Below are positions 7,085 to 16,401 of a stretch of 44,957 bases of DNA, one piece after another. The position numbers were made by a program, and so were the translations under genes. The notes beneath the pieces are model-generated. The model saw nothing but the letters and a program-made list of their open reading frames with translations, did no database searches and was not told where the DNA came from. The number at the start of each line of letters is the position of its first letter. The stretch's first letter is position 1. This stretch comes from Alphaproteobacteria bacterium (GTDB lineage Bacteria > Pseudomonadota > Alphaproteobacteria > Rhodospirillales > Magnetovibrionaceae), in the NCBI GenBank assembly GCA_015231605.1, contig JADGBG010000004.1, forward strand, positions 1 to 44,957, read 5' to 3'.

Positions 7085-9541
7085 TTACTTCGTGCGCATG
7101 AGTTCTTCAAGCATCTGGTCGGCGGTGGTGATGATCTTGGTGGACGCGGAGTAGGCCCGCTGCACCACGATCATGGAGGTGAATTCCGCGCCGATGTCGA
7201 CCGTGGACGCTTCCAGCGCGCCCTGCACCACCTGGCCGGCGGGACCGGTGTCGGCGACGCGCAGCGTGTAGTCGCCCGACCGCTGGGTTGCCGACCACAC
7301 GTTGCCGGACTTGCTTTCCAGCTGGTTGGGGTTGACGAAGGTGGCGACGGGGATCTTGAAGATCTTGCGCGTTTCACCGTTGTCGAACAGCGCCGTCACG
7401 AGGCCGTCCGCGCCGATGGTGACGCCGGCGAAGGTGCCGAACTTGGAGCCGTTCTGCGTGATGAAGGTCGGAGTGAATTCGGCGCCGAACTGGGTCAGGC
7501 CGTTGGCCTGGCCGGTGTCGCCGAAGTCCAGCGTGACGCGCAGGCCGGACGTCGCGGTGCCGGCCGGCTTTTCCTTCATGTCGCTGGCGCCGTTGGTGTA
7601 GCCGAGGATTTCGACGGCGGCGGCGCTGAAATTGGAGGGAATGCCGTCCGAGTCGAACGCGACCGCGCCGGTGGAGTTGTAGGTGGTGGTCGAAACCGTG
7701 ACGGTTTCGGTCGCCGCACCGCTGCCGTCGGTGGTCGTCGACGTGGTGGTGAAACCCATGCCGGCATAGTTCGAGGTGATGGTCATGTAGGTGCCGCCGA
7801 CGTTCGCAGCCGTCACGTAGTTCTGCAGCGGCGAATTGTTGATCGCGCTCACCATGTTCGCGGTGACGGTCGCCACCGTGTCGGCCGCTCCGGCGGTGTA
7901 GGTGATGGTGTGGCCGTGCATGGACAGGGTGAAGACGTCGTTGTTGCCGACGTTGGCGAATGTCACCTTGTCGACCTGCGCCGTTTCGCCGTAAACGTCG
8001 GTGCCGTACACGGTGAAGGACTTGTTCTGCAACGAGCCCTGCTTGGTGATCGGCGTGCCGCTGTTGGTCAGGCCGGTCACGTCGACCGAGATGTCGCCGC
8101 GCGAGTTGGGGCCGCCGGTCAACAACAGCGTGGTGGAACTGGCCTTGGAGGTGCCGACCTTGTGGAATTCGTTGCCCGTGAGACCGAAGGCGTTGGTCGC
8201 GGCGACGGTGGAGAATTCCGTGTCGATGGTGCGGATCTTGTTGACCAGGGACGTGACATCCTCGGCCAGAGTGGAGTTGCCGGACGTGTCGATGGTGACG
8301 TTGCCGGTGGCCGCCGTGGTGGTGGCGACGGAGATGGTGCCCAGCGTGGTGCCGTCGCCGTTGCCGGCGAAGCCGTCGACGGAGACGTTGAAGGCCTGGC
8401 CGGCGAAGTCGCCCGTGACGGTGAAGGTCGTCGCCGTCGCCGCCGCCGCCGTGACCTTGGTGGACAGGGTGGAATGGGCGTTGATGGCGTTGAGCAAACC
8501 GTCGCGCACTTCGGTTTCCGTCGGCGTCGCGTCGCAGGTGTAGGACACGCTGTAACCGCCGATCATCACGGTGTAGGTGTGGCCTTCCTGCAGGGCGGCG
8601 GTGGCGGGCACCGTGACGGTGCTGACCTGCGCCGCAGAGGCGATGGTCGTGCCGTTGCCGGATTTGTCGAATTCATACGTGATGCCGTTGATCTTCACGT
8701 AGGTTCCGTCGTCCGGACGGGACCCGGTGAATTCCAGCTGACCAGACGACATGTAGACGTCGGTGCCGGCGTCGGCGCTGGCGCTGTTGTAGATGGTCGC
8801 CACCGTGGTGCCCGCGGGCGGTTCGATGCGGACGTCCCACTGGTTGCCGACATTGGTGCGCAGATATTCGAAGCTCATGTTGTTGGCGTTGCCGAGCGAG
8901 TCGAAGAACTGCACGTCGGTCTTCTGGTAGCCGTCCTGGGTGGTGATGTCGGACAGCGTGCCGTCGAAGCTCGTTGCGTTGGCCGGCAGGTTGGCGCCAA
9001 TGGCGACGGTCGACGTCGCCTGGGCGGTGCCGCCCACGCGGTTGAGGTTGATGCTTTCCATGTAGTCGCTGGAAATGATGTTCTGGTTGACCACGCCGGT
9101 CTTGTCCGCAGGCAGCACCACGTCGCCGTTGCCGTCGGTGGGCCAACCTTGCAGGTAATAGCCCTGGGCGTTCTTGAGATAGCCCTGGTCGTCCTGGATG
9201 AACGAGCCCGCGCGGGTGTAGTAGTACGGATCCGACACCCCCGGGGTGTTGGCTTCGTTCACCACGAAGAAGCCTGCGCCGGACAGGGAGATGTCCGTCT
9301 GCGAGGTGGAGGACTGCAACAGACCCTGAACGTCCGTCTGCTGGCGCGGCTTGGATTGCACGCCGCCGGCGGAATAGAACGTGGACGAGGTCTGTTTCGT
9401 CACCAACGTCTGGAAGTTGGTGGTGGTGCCCTTGTACCCGACCGTGCTCACGTTCGTGATGTTGTCGGAGATGGCGCCCATGGCGCTCGATTGAGCCGTG
9501 AGCCCGGAGACACCCGAAAATAATGCACCATACAAGCTCAT
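7085..9541 (-). CDS. flgE: Flagellar hook protein FlgE
   Basis: FlgE polymerises into the flagellar hook outside the cell. The N-terminus (SLYGALFSGVSGLTAQSSAM, then DNITNVSTVGYKG) is the rod/hook/filament family signature. The C-terminus (AEFTSMIVVQRAYSASTKII, then TADQMLEELMRTK) is the matching D0 helix. At 818 residues it is about twice the enterobacterial protein; the extra length is a Thr/Ser/Gly/Val-rich variable outer region between roughly residues 170 and 650. The ATG at 9541 follows an AAGGAG site. The leader between flgD and flgE contains a small CCGGC/GCCGG hairpin. A good terminator lies downstream. Confidence 0.95.
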   Translation of the reverse strand: MSLYGALFSGVSGLTAQSSAMGAISDNITNVSTVGYKGTTTNFQTLVTKQTSSTFYSAGGVQSKPRQQTDVQGLLQSSTSQTDISLSGAGFFVVNEANTPGVSDPYYYTRAGSFIQDDQGYLKNAQGYYLQGWPTDGNGDVVLPADKTGVVNQNIISSDYMESINLNRVGGTAQATSTVAIGANLPANATSFDGTLSDITTQDGYQKTDVQFFDSLGNANNMSFEYLRTNVGNQWDVRIEPPAGTTVATIYNSASADAGTDVYMSSGQLEFTGSRPDDGTYVKINGITYEFDKSGNGTTIASAAQVSTVTVPATAALQEGHTYTVMIGGYSVSYTCDATPTETEVRDGLLNAINAHSTLSTKVTAAAATATTFTVTGDFAGQAFNVSVDGFAGNGDGTTLGTISVATTTAATGNVTIDTSGNSTLAEDVTSLVNKIRTIDTEFSTVAATNAFGLTGNEFHKVGTSKASSTTLLLTGGPNSRGDISVDVTGLTNSGTPITKQGSLQNKSFTVYGTDVYGETAQVDKVTFANVGNNDVFTLSMHGHTITYTAGAADTVATVTANMVSAINNSPLQNYVTAANVGGTYMTITSNYAGMGFTTTSTTTDGSGAATETVTVSTTTYNSTGAVAFDSDGIPSNFSAAAVEILGYTNGASDMKEKPAGTATSGLRVTLDFGDTGQANGLTQFGAEFTPTFITQNGSKFGTFAGVTIGADGLVTALFDNGETRKIFKIPVATFVNPNQLESKSGNVWSATQRSGDYTLRVADTGPAGQVVQGALEASTVDIGAEFTSMIVVQRAYSASTKIITTADQMLEELMRTK

Positions 9542-9561
9542 TGTCTTTCTCCTTCATGTGC

Positions 9562-9576
9562 CCGGCTTTTCGCCGG
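9562..9576 (-). other. Small hairpin in the flgD-flgE spacer
   Basis: CCGGC-GAAAA-GCCGG on the minus strand lies about 20 bases before the flgE start, upstream of its AAGGAG ribosome site. It could act in mRNA processing or in setting flgE expression relative to flgD. There is no T-tract, so termination is unlikely. Confidence 0.3.
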
Positions 9577-9603
9577 ACTTAACCCGTTTTATCTCAATGT
9601 TCG

Positions 9604-10284
9604 TTACTGGACCGAAGGCGCTTCCTGGACCGCCAGGATGTCGTCCATATCCACTTCGATGTCGCCCATGTTGAGGGTGACGTTCCCGCCTTCCGCGCCC
9701 GCGCCGGTGACCCGGCCGAATACGGTGTGCTTGACGTCCATCAGATCGCCGAAATTGTCCTGGGCCGACACGATCACCTGATAGGCGCCGTCCGGAGCCT
9801 GTTGGCCGTTGTTCATGACGCCGTCCCAGACGAAGGTGTGCTGGCCCGCTTCGGTTTCGGCGCTGCCGTTCCACACCGTCAGGCCGCTGGCGTTGCGGAT
9901 GGTGATGGTGCCTTCGCGCGCCGAGGCGTCCAGGGTGTAGGTGAACTTCCCGGTTCCGTTCTCGACGGCGAAGTCCTGACCCAGGGATTCGATCACGGTG
10001 CCGAGGTAGTTGACCATGGAACCCACTTGGCTGGTCTGCTGTAGGTTCAGCATCTTTTCCAGGTGCGCGTTCTGCTGAATCTGCTGTTCGACGCTGGCGA
10101 ATTGCACCAACTGCGAGGTGAATTCGTTGGCGTCCAACGGTTCCAGCGGGTCCTGGTTTTGCAGCTGCGCCACCAGGAGGTTGAGGAACTGGTTGAGATC
10201 GTCCTGCAATTTCTGCTGCGACTGTCCCGCCTTGGTCGAAGTGTCGATCGAAGCGACGTCGCTCAGTCCACCGAAGAGTGCCAT
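9604..10284 (-). CDS. flgD: Flagellar hook capping/assembly protein FlgD
   Basis: FlgD caps the growing hook and guides FlgE subunit insertion. The 226-residue protein has the conserved N-terminal export/capping segment (FLNLLVAQLQNQDPLEPLDA, then NEFTSQLVQFASVEQQ). The C-terminal FlgD Ig-like part has GQDFAVENGTGKFTYTLDA and VWDGVMNNGQQAPDGAYQVI. Length and order (fliK-flgD-flgE) are typical for alphaproteobacteria. It starts 12 bases after the fliK stop, so the two are co-transcribed. Confidence 0.95.
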   Translation of the reverse strand: MALFGGLSDVASIDTSTKAGQSQQKLQDDLNQFLNLLVAQLQNQDPLEPLDANEFTSQLVQFASVEQQIQQNAHLEKMLNLQQTSQVGSMVNYLGTVIESLGQDFAVENGTGKFTYTLDASAREGTITIRNASGLTVWNGSAETEAGQHTFVWDGVMNNGQQAPDGAYQVIVSAQDNFGDLMDVKHTVFGRVTGAGAEGGNVTLNMGDIEVDMDDILAVQEAPSVQ

Positions 10285-10296
10285 GGTCCTGGTCCT

Positions 10297-12093
10297 TTAC
10301 GCCCTGATGTCCACACGGTCATCGGAGATGATGTCCCGGTGCTGGCTGTTGGCTTGCAGAAGTTCGTCCAGTGTGGGCTCCTTGGTGAGCCCGCCGGCGA
10401 GACGGCCGCCGTTGCCTTGATCGTCCTGGCCATTGCCGTCACCGGCGCCGTTGCCGCGCAGGTTGAAGCTGAGGTCCCCGGAGTTCAGTTGCAGACCGGC
10501 TTCGCGCATGGCGCGTTCCAGTTCGCGGGAGTCCTGCTTCAGCAGATCCAGCGTATCCTTGTTGTCGGCCGTGACCACCGCGGTGACGCGGCCGTCGGAC
10601 GCCATTTCCAACTGCACTTCGACGCGGCCCAGGTGGGCGGGGCGAAGCTGGATGCGGATCTTGTCCATGCCGTCCTGGATGGCCTTGGTGATCTGCACGT
10701 TGACCTGTTCCGTCACTTGGGCGCGGGTCTGGGCGTGCGGATCGGCGGCGGGTTTGTGGGCGTTGGCGGCGTGCTGAGCCGTGTTGGTTTGCGTGGCGTT
10801 CTGCCCGGGCTGGGTCGTGGCCACGCCTTCGGCGCCGCCGACCTTGACCACTTGCGCCGCAGTCTGGGCGGCCTGTCCGCCGTCGGCGGTCTGGGCGGCC
10901 TTGGCCGCGCCGTTGGCCGCGCCCTTGGCGGCTTCGTTCTGCGCCATCTGCAACTGCTGCTGCGCCTGGCCCTGCGCGTCCTGGCCGTTCTGGCCCTGCG
11001 GGTTGCCCGAACCATGGGTATTCACGACCTGCGCGGTCTGCGCCGACGGTTTCGCGGCGGTGGCGTTGGCTGCGTTGGTCTGGGCCGCCAGGTCCCCGTC
11101 CTCGGCCACGGCGACCTGCACGGCGGCGGCGTTGGTGGGTTGGGACGTGAGCTGTTCGGCCTGCTTGGTCACGTTGACGGTGACCTCGACCTTCTGGTTC
11201 TGGCCCACGGCCTTGGCGAGGTCGGCGGCCTGTTGCTGTTTGAGGTTGGCCGACGGGTCCTGGCCATGGGCGACTTCGACCTGGGGCTTGGCCTGGGTCT
11301 GCGCCTGCTGTTGACCGGAGCTATCGGCTTTCTGTTGCTTCGCGCCCTGGTTGGCCAGGTTGAGGTCAAGCCCATCGTCGCCTTCCGTGGCGACCGGCTT
11401 GACGATCTGTTCGCCGGCAACGGCGGCCTGGGCCTTCTCCAGGCCTTGGCCGGCGTTTTGCTTGCCGGCGTCGCTGGCGTTGGCGTTGGCCTGAACCGTG
11501 TCGACGACGGCGGCCAGGACCTGCTGGGCCTGGGCCGCGGCGTTGCTTTCGACGCTCACGGTTTCGCCGGTGGCGGTTTGCTGGCCGTCACCCGCGGACT
11601 TGGCGGCATTGTCGGTCGGTTGCGTCTTGTCCTGTTGCGAGGCGTTGGCGTCGCCCGACGAGGCTTGCGGCGCGTCGGTGTCGCGGGCGTCGTTGCGGGC
11701 GTTGACGTCGCGGGCGGCGTGATCGTCCTGCCCGGCGTTCTGACGCGGCGCGTCGTCCTTGGCCACGGCGGCGCGGGGGGCCTCGACCTCGGCGGTTTCC
11801 GGGGTTTCGGCGCGATCGCGCGGCTGATGGTCGTCGCGTGGCGCGGCGTCCATGCGTTTCGGTTCGACGTCTTTTTTAACCTGGTTTTGGGTATCCGCGC
11901 GCACGTTGGTGAGATGCTGGCTCAGGCCGTTTTGGCCACGGTCCACAAATCCGGGACCCGACATCATCATGCGTTCGGCGACGGCGGCGGAAAAATTGCT
12001 CATCGCCTGATCGGTTCCGCCCTTCTGCGCCTTCAATGCGGCGGCGGCGGCCGAGTCTGCGATGTTTTTTCCCTTAACAGCTGAAACGTCCAT
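10297..12093 (-). CDS. fliK: Flagellar hook-length control protein FliK
   Basis: FliK measures hook length and switches the export apparatus to filament substrates. The 598-residue protein is recognised by its C-terminal Flg_hook domain, IRIQLRPAHLGRVEVQLEMA, then DTLDLLKQDSRELERAMREA. The long central part is low-complexity and rich in Ala, Gln, Asn and Asp, as expected for the flexible ruler segment. The frame is open to 12294, but the ATG at 12093 (MDVSAVKGKNIADS) with an AGGGGC site is the better start; the upstream 67 codons look non-coding. It is the first gene of the minus-strand hook operon. Such low-complexity regions are hard to align, so identity rests on the C-terminus and the operon. 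Confidence 0.9.
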   Translation of the reverse strand: MDVSAVKGKNIADSAAAAALKAQKGGTDQAMSNFSAAVAERMMMSGPGFVDRGQNGLSQHLTNVRADTQNQVKKDVEPKRMDAAPRDDHQPRDRAETPETAEVEAPRAAVAKDDAPRQNAGQDDHAARDVNARNDARDTDAPQASSGDANASQQDKTQPTDNAAKSAGDGQQTATGETVSVESNAAAQAQQVLAAVVDTVQANANASDAGKQNAGQGLEKAQAAVAGEQIVKPVATEGDDGLDLNLANQGAKQQKADSSGQQQAQTQAKPQVEVAHGQDPSANLKQQQAADLAKAVGQNQKVEVTVNVTKQAEQLTSQPTNAAAVQVAVAEDGDLAAQTNAANATAAKPSAQTAQVVNTHGSGNPQGQNGQDAQGQAQQQLQMAQNEAAKGAANGAAKAAQTADGGQAAQTAAQVVKVGGAEGVATTQPGQNATQTNTAQHAANAHKPAADPHAQTRAQVTEQVNVQITKAIQDGMDKIRIQLRPAHLGRVEVQLEMASDGRVTAVVTADNKDTLDLLKQDSRELERAMREAGLQLNSGDLSFNLRGNGAGDGNGQDDQGNGGRLAGGLTKEPTLDELLQANSQHRDIISDDRVDIRA

Positions 12094-12363
12094 TGGACTA
12101 AGCCCCTGTTCTGGTTGGTCTCGCCCAATGTTTTGCAAGGGATGTGCCAGAAGCCGCGTGGCGTCTAATGCTCTGAAAAATAACGAAATATATTGGCGTG
12201 TCTCGGCAATGGTGGCGCAATGCCTTCCCAGCAGGTTGATTTTTTCCGAACCCACGGGGAAGAAGTTGCCTAGTGCGTACGCGGGTGGAAACACTTGACG
12301 CTATGCGCTTAGGGATGATGATGTGGCGACGACGACCGGATTGTTCACATGGCGAGAGGGCGC
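12094..12363. other. Divergent intergenic region between fliK and the GT41-like TPR gene
   Basis: About 270 bases hold the start regions of the minus-strand hook operon and the plus-strand TPR-glycosyltransferase gene. The stretch around 12175-12200 is AT-richer (ataacgaaatatatt). No full CtrA box and no sigma-54 element with the required GG-N10-GC spacing was found. No RNA gene was seen. Confidence 0.4.
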
Positions 12364-14307
12364 ATGGAAAGAGACGAAACATCGCAGTTCGAATCCGCTC
12401 TGTCGGAGCTTCTGGATTTGTTTGCGACCAATCCCTCCGGCACCCTTTTGAACGAAACCCACGCTTTTCTTCAAAGGTATCCCGGCAACAGCGAGGGGTA
12501 CTTTCTTTTGGGGCTGGTCAGCTACCACGCCGGACGCCTCGGCGATGCCGAAGAGATGTTCCGCAAGGCCCATGACATCGACCCGGAGATCGTGGAATAT
12601 TCGACGGCGCTGTCATGCCTTCACAGCCAAGCCGGCCGGCTGAACGACGCCCTGTATTTCGCCAAGCTTGGCGCCGTGGGGGCGTCCCGGGAAGATCTCC
12701 GCGATCAGTTGCCGCTGGCGTTGCGCAATTTCATCGACGCGGTCCAGAAAGCCGGGTTCCACCACCATTATGTGAACGCCTCCATCGTCTTTCATCATCG
12801 CCAGTACGCCAGAGCGTTGGGCGAGTGCGAGTTGGAGCTGAAGATCCACCCCGATTACCTACCCGCCAAGGTCCTGATGGGGCGCATTCTTCTGAAGTTG
12901 GGGGATTACGGGCGTGCGCTGACGTATCTTCTGTCCGCCCGGGATCAGGACGGCGGGACCGGCGAGGATGTTTCCCTGTTGTTGGCGGAAGCGGCGTGGC
13001 GTTTGGGGTATTTCGAACAAGCGGACCAATTCTTGACGCTAGCCTTGGAGCGGGACAAGCCCTCGTTGGACGGGCATGCGCGCGCAGTGCTGATGCGTGC
13101 GGCGATGGAGGGAGACGCGGCGCGAACCAACGAGGGCGTGAGGGCATTCGAGGATCGATTTCTGGGCGGCTTCGAACCGTATTTTCCGGTTTCGCCGTCG
13201 CGGGACCGCAAGATCCGTGTCGGCTTCCTCTCCGACAAATGCTATTCCAACCTGGACGGCCGCGCGCTGCTCGCGCTGGTGTCGAGAATGGACCAGAAGA
13301 TTTTCGAATCTTACGTCTACATGCAGAACGCCAACAAGGATTCGACGACACAGAAACTGATCAACGCGGCGCAGTGGTGCCAACCGGTTTACGACGTCGA
13401 TGACAAAACCCTGTCGAAGATCATGAACCGCGACGGCATCGACGTCTTGTTCGACATGTGCGGCTTCGATGAAGGCGGACGGCTGGCCTTGGTGGCCCAC
13501 CGTCCCGCGAGCCTGAATTTCAGTTGGCCGGCACCACCGCTGGGCGGTCTTCAACCGGCCATCGATTGGGTCGTCACGGATGGCGCCACCCATGCGGAGC
13601 AGGCGCGCGTCGTGCCCGCGGGGCGCGGGCTTTTCCGTCTCAAGGCGCCGCTTTTCGCCATCCAACCCATCGGCGGATTCGGCGATCCCGCGCCGGCGCC
13701 CAGCCTGGAAAAAGGCCATTTGACCTTGGGGATGCGCTTGGATTTGCGGGATCTCACGCCCGCTTATCTCGAAACGCTGCGAGAACTCATGGACAAGCTC
13801 CCCGGCGCCCGATTGCGGTTGCACATCGGCCAGTACGTGTCGGACGTTCTGTTGGCCCGGTTGAACGAGGTGTTCGAACCGTTGGGGGTGCTGGAGCGGA
13901 TCGATCTGCATTCCCCCGATGAAAAGGAGCGCATGGGGGGCTTTCTGGACCAGGTGGATCTGTACTTGGCCTCCAGAATGGAGGCCCCCGATACGGTTCT
14001 CGAAGCCCTGTGGATGGGCGCACCGTGCCTTTTGTTCGACGATGGCCGGTCTTCCATCGTGAGCAAAAGCCGGGTGGTGTTGGAGAGCGCCGGTCTGGGC
14101 CGGTGGATCTGCCGGAGCGGGGGGGACCTCGTCAATCAGGCTCTGGAAGAGGTGAAGGAGCCCGCCCGACTCGAAGCCCACCGTAAGAATTTGCGGGCTC
14201 TGGTCATGGCGTCTCCCTTGATGAACGTCGATGCGTTCGTAATGGACTTTCAGGTCCAGTTGGCGAACATGTTTTTCCGCACGTTCGAACCCGGCAAGGA
14301 GGAATGA
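12364..14307 (+). CDS. TPR protein with O-GlcNAc-transferase-like (GT41/SPINDLY-type) C-terminal domain
   Basis: The protein has about 647 residues. TPR-like repeats fill residues 1-250 (for example GYFLLGLVSYHAGRLGDAEE). From about residue 282 a GT-B-type domain begins with KIRVGFLSDKCYSN and includes DGIDVLFDMCGFDEGG and VAHRPASLNFSWPAPPLGG, then AIDWVVTDGATHAEQ. This order matches the bacterial GT41-like TPR proteins. Near the end, LEALWMGAPCLLF is the usual GT-B donor-site region. The likely role is a protein O-glycosyltransferase. The start is either 12349 or 12364; the second has a GAGAGGG site close upstream. It overlaps the start of the Maf gene, so the two are translated together. 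Flagellin lies two genes downstream and is the obvious candidate acceptor. Confidence 0.75.
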   Translation: MERDETSQFESALSELLDLFATNPSGTLLNETHAFLQRYPGNSEGYFLLGLVSYHAGRLGDAEEMFRKAHDIDPEIVEYSTALSCLHSQAGRLNDALYFAKLGAVGASREDLRDQLPLALRNFIDAVQKAGFHHHYVNASIVFHHRQYARALGECELELKIHPDYLPAKVLMGRILLKLGDYGRALTYLLSARDQDGGTGEDVSLLLAEAAWRLGYFEQADQFLTLALERDKPSLDGHARAVLMRAAMEGDAARTNEGVRAFEDRFLGGFEPYFPVSPSRDRKIRVGFLSDKCYSNLDGRALLALVSRMDQKIFESYVYMQNANKDSTTQKLINAAQWCQPVYDVDDKTLSKIMNRDGIDVLFDMCGFDEGGRLALVAHRPASLNFSWPAPPLGGLQPAIDWVVTDGATHAEQARVVPAGRGLFRLKAPLFAIQPIGGFGDPAPAPSLEKGHLTLGMRLDLRDLTPAYLETLRELMDKLPGARLRLHIGQYVSDVLLARLNEVFEPLGVLERIDLHSPDEKERMGGFLDQVDLYLASRMEAPDTVLEALWMGAPCLLFDDGRSSIVSKSRVVLESAGLGRWICRSGGDLVNQALEEVKEPARLEAHRKNLRALVMASPLMNVDAFVMDFQVQLANMFFRTFEPGKEE

Positions 14308-16253
14308 CGGTGGATACGGACGCGTTGTTTGAAAAGAACCTCGAGTTTTTCAAGGACCTCAACCCCTCCCTGCATGCGCGGTTGCGCGATTACCGGCCTT
14401 TGGGGGATCTGCTCTTCGACGAAGACGGCGATCCCGACATGCGGTTCGAAGGCATGGCCTTCTACGGCGGCGGGGCCAGAAAGCACGCCGAACGGCAGAT
14501 CAAGGATTATTGGGAAAATCCGCAATTCGTGTCTCTGAAGGCGATGACGGACAAGGATCTCGATTTGGAATCGGGTGCTTTGTACCGCGGCCTGATGGCG
14601 TCCGCCGACAAGCATGGCGTGACGTTCGCCAAGTCGAAGACGACCCGCGCGGCATATCACCTGGTCGTGTTGGGCATCGGGCTGGGCATGCACCTGCCGG
14701 GCTTGCTGGACGAAGTGAAGCCCCGCAACCTGATCTTGATCGAACCGAATTTCGAATTCGTCTATCAATCCATGCGCGTGCTGGATTGGGGGGAAACGTA
14801 CCGGGACTTCATCGATGACAAGGGCAAGCTCCACCTGCTGCTCGATGACGACGCGGAAAGACTGATCGAAGACATGCGCACGGTCTATTCGCTCCACGGT
14901 CAGGCGCTGTTCGACGGCCTCACGGTTTACGAACACTATGCGAACCCGATTTACAGCGCGGTGATGAAGTTTTTGGCCACGGAAGGTGACATGATGTTCA
15001 CCGGCATGGGCTTTTTCGAAGACGAACTGAACATGATGGCCAACACCTACGCCATCCTTGAGTCCGGGACCGAGAAACTCTTCTACGCCGATTTGGAGCA
15101 AAAGGCGATCCCGGCCTTCGTGATCGGATCGGGGCCGTCCTTGGACGAATCCCTGCCCGTGATCAGGGCCAATCAGGACAAGGCCGTGATCATTTCCTGC
15201 GGAACGGGCCTGATGCCGGTGCTGCGCGCGGGGATCGTGCCGGACTTTCACATGGAGTTGGAGCGCGGGCAGTATCAGGTCGATATTCCGACGAGACTGG
15301 CCGAGGAATTCGACCTGTCGCGGATTTGCCTGATCGGATCGACCACCCTGATTCCCCCCGTCAGGGAGGTCTTTGCGCGGCGCGTCTTCTTCTTCCGCCA
15401 CCTTTTGAGCCCGTTCCCCCTCTTTTCCGGGGTGAAGCGCAACTGTTTGCGTTATCCGTCACCCACGGTCGGCAATACGGGATTGAGTTTCGCGCAGGAC
15501 ATGGGATTTCGCCGGATTTATTTCTTCGGCATCGACATGGGCTTCGCGGACCCGACCAAGCATCATTCGTCCAATTCGCCCTACATCGGCGACGAAGCGC
15601 AATACCGCTACGAAGAAAGCATGTGGGACCGCGAGACCCGGGGCAATTTCGGCGGCAAGGTCAAATCCATGCACGTGTTGCATTGGGCCCGCGATACGAT
15701 GGAGGCGGCGATCCGCAACTCGTCCGAAGGCTATACCTATTACAATTGCAGCGATGGCGCCTATATCGAAGGCACGGTGCCGTTGTTGCCCGAGTGCCTT
15801 GATCTACCGGATTTAACCGCACCCAAAACGGAAATCGTCGACGCCATCGTCAATGCCTATCCCACGTACACCAAGGCCGACTTCGACAGCCATTGGGCGG
15901 GCGGCAAGGTGATCGACGACGTTCATCAACTGGGGCGCGACCTCATTCAATGCGTCCGCGACAACCCGGATTTGACGACCAAGAAATACGCCAGCGAAAT
16001 GATGCGGATTCTGCGTCCCCTCAGTTTCGACGACGCCGCGATCCAGATGGTGCGCGGAACGCTGTTCATGTTTATGATCGTCTCCGAATTTTACCTGGAT
16101 CGGGTCGAGCAAGAGGAGAAAAAGGCCGGCCTGGTGACGGATTTGTGCGATGTTCTTTGCGATACGATCACCCAGATGTGCGTCGAGACGGAGACCGAAT
16201 TGCGCCATGTCGAGCAGGACGGACGCCTGCTGAAACGGCAGACGGAATGGTGA
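14304..16253 (+). CDS. Motility accessory factor Maf / DUF115 flagellin glycosyltransferase
   Basis: The 649-residue protein has the MAF_flag10 (DUF115) core: AIPAFVIGSGPSLDESLPVI near residue 270, then ISCGTGLMPVLRAGIVPDFH and GNTGLSFAQDMGFRRIYFFG. Maf proteins transfer nonulosonic or other sugars to flagellin and are needed for filament formation in Campylobacter, Helicobacter and Aeromonas. The ATG overlaps the preceding stop (ATGA). However, AAGGAGG at 14296-14302 stands at optimal distance from the in-frame GTG at 14310, so the true N-terminus may be two codons shorter. The gene immediately precedes flagellin, which strongly suggests flagellin is the substrate. No NeuB/PseI sugar synthase is in the window. 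Confidence 0.88.
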   Translation: MTVDTDALFEKNLEFFKDLNPSLHARLRDYRPLGDLLFDEDGDPDMRFEGMAFYGGGARKHAERQIKDYWENPQFVSLKAMTDKDLDLESGALYRGLMASADKHGVTFAKSKTTRAAYHLVVLGIGLGMHLPGLLDEVKPRNLILIEPNFEFVYQSMRVLDWGETYRDFIDDKGKLHLLLDDDAERLIEDMRTVYSLHGQALFDGLTVYEHYANPIYSAVMKFLATEGDMMFTGMGFFEDELNMMANTYAILESGTEKLFYADLEQKAIPAFVIGSGPSLDESLPVIRANQDKAVIISCGTGLMPVLRAGIVPDFHMELERGQYQVDIPTRLAEEFDLSRICLIGSTTLIPPVREVFARRVFFFRHLLSPFPLFSGVKRNCLRYPSPTVGNTGLSFAQDMGFRRIYFFGIDMGFADPTKHHSSNSPYIGDEAQYRYEESMWDRETRGNFGGKVKSMHVLHWARDTMEAAIRNSSEGYTYYNCSDGAYIEGTVPLLPECLDLPDLTAPKTEIVDAIVNAYPTYTKADFDSHWAGGKVIDDVHQLGRDLIQCVRDNPDLTTKKYASEMMRILRPLSFDDAAIQMVRGTLFMFMIVSEFYLDRVEQEEKKAGLVTDLCDVLCDTITQMCVETETELRHVEQDGRLLKRQTEW

Positions 16254-16348
16254 TCGAAAAAAATATCTGAAAAAATATCTTGCAAATGTCGTCCGCGTGT
16301 GGCTAAAATGAACACAGCATGGAGTAATCAGAAAGATTCTTCCTGTGG

Positions 16349-16368
16349 CAAGGCCAAGAAAAGCCTTG
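16349..16368 (+). promoter_or_regulatory. Stem-loop in the flagellin mRNA leader
   Basis: CAAGGC and GCCTTG pair around an 8-base A-rich loop, 34 bases before the flagellin start codon. In Caulobacter the flagellin mRNA leader is bound by the regulator FlbT; a leader hairpin here could serve the same purpose. Neither FlbT nor FlaF is encoded in the window, so this is a suggestion only. Confidence 0.3.
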
Positions 16369-16401
16369 TATTCAATGACTCTAGAAAAGAGGAACCTAGT
16401 C

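Noticed and set aside
7600-8700. Repeat array or CRISPR-like repetition inside flgE
   Set aside because: The recurring gtcgccg/gtggtg stretches come from Thr/Val/Ala codon runs in the hook variable region; there are no equal spacers or direct repeats.
7028-9523. Plus-strand open frame of 831 codons opposite flgE
   Set aside because: The product is Val/Gly/Arg/His low-complexity with no family pattern; it is the shadow of flgE.
10063-12084. Plus-strand open frame of 673 codons opposite fliK
   Set aside because: It is a Leu/Gly/Val-rich mirror of the Ala/Gln-rich FliK ruler region; there is no own ribosome site or homology.
12094-12363. Sigma-54 promoter for the hook operon
   Set aside because: Near matches such as TGGGAAGGCATTGC have nine bases between GG and GC instead of ten, so the element is not supported.
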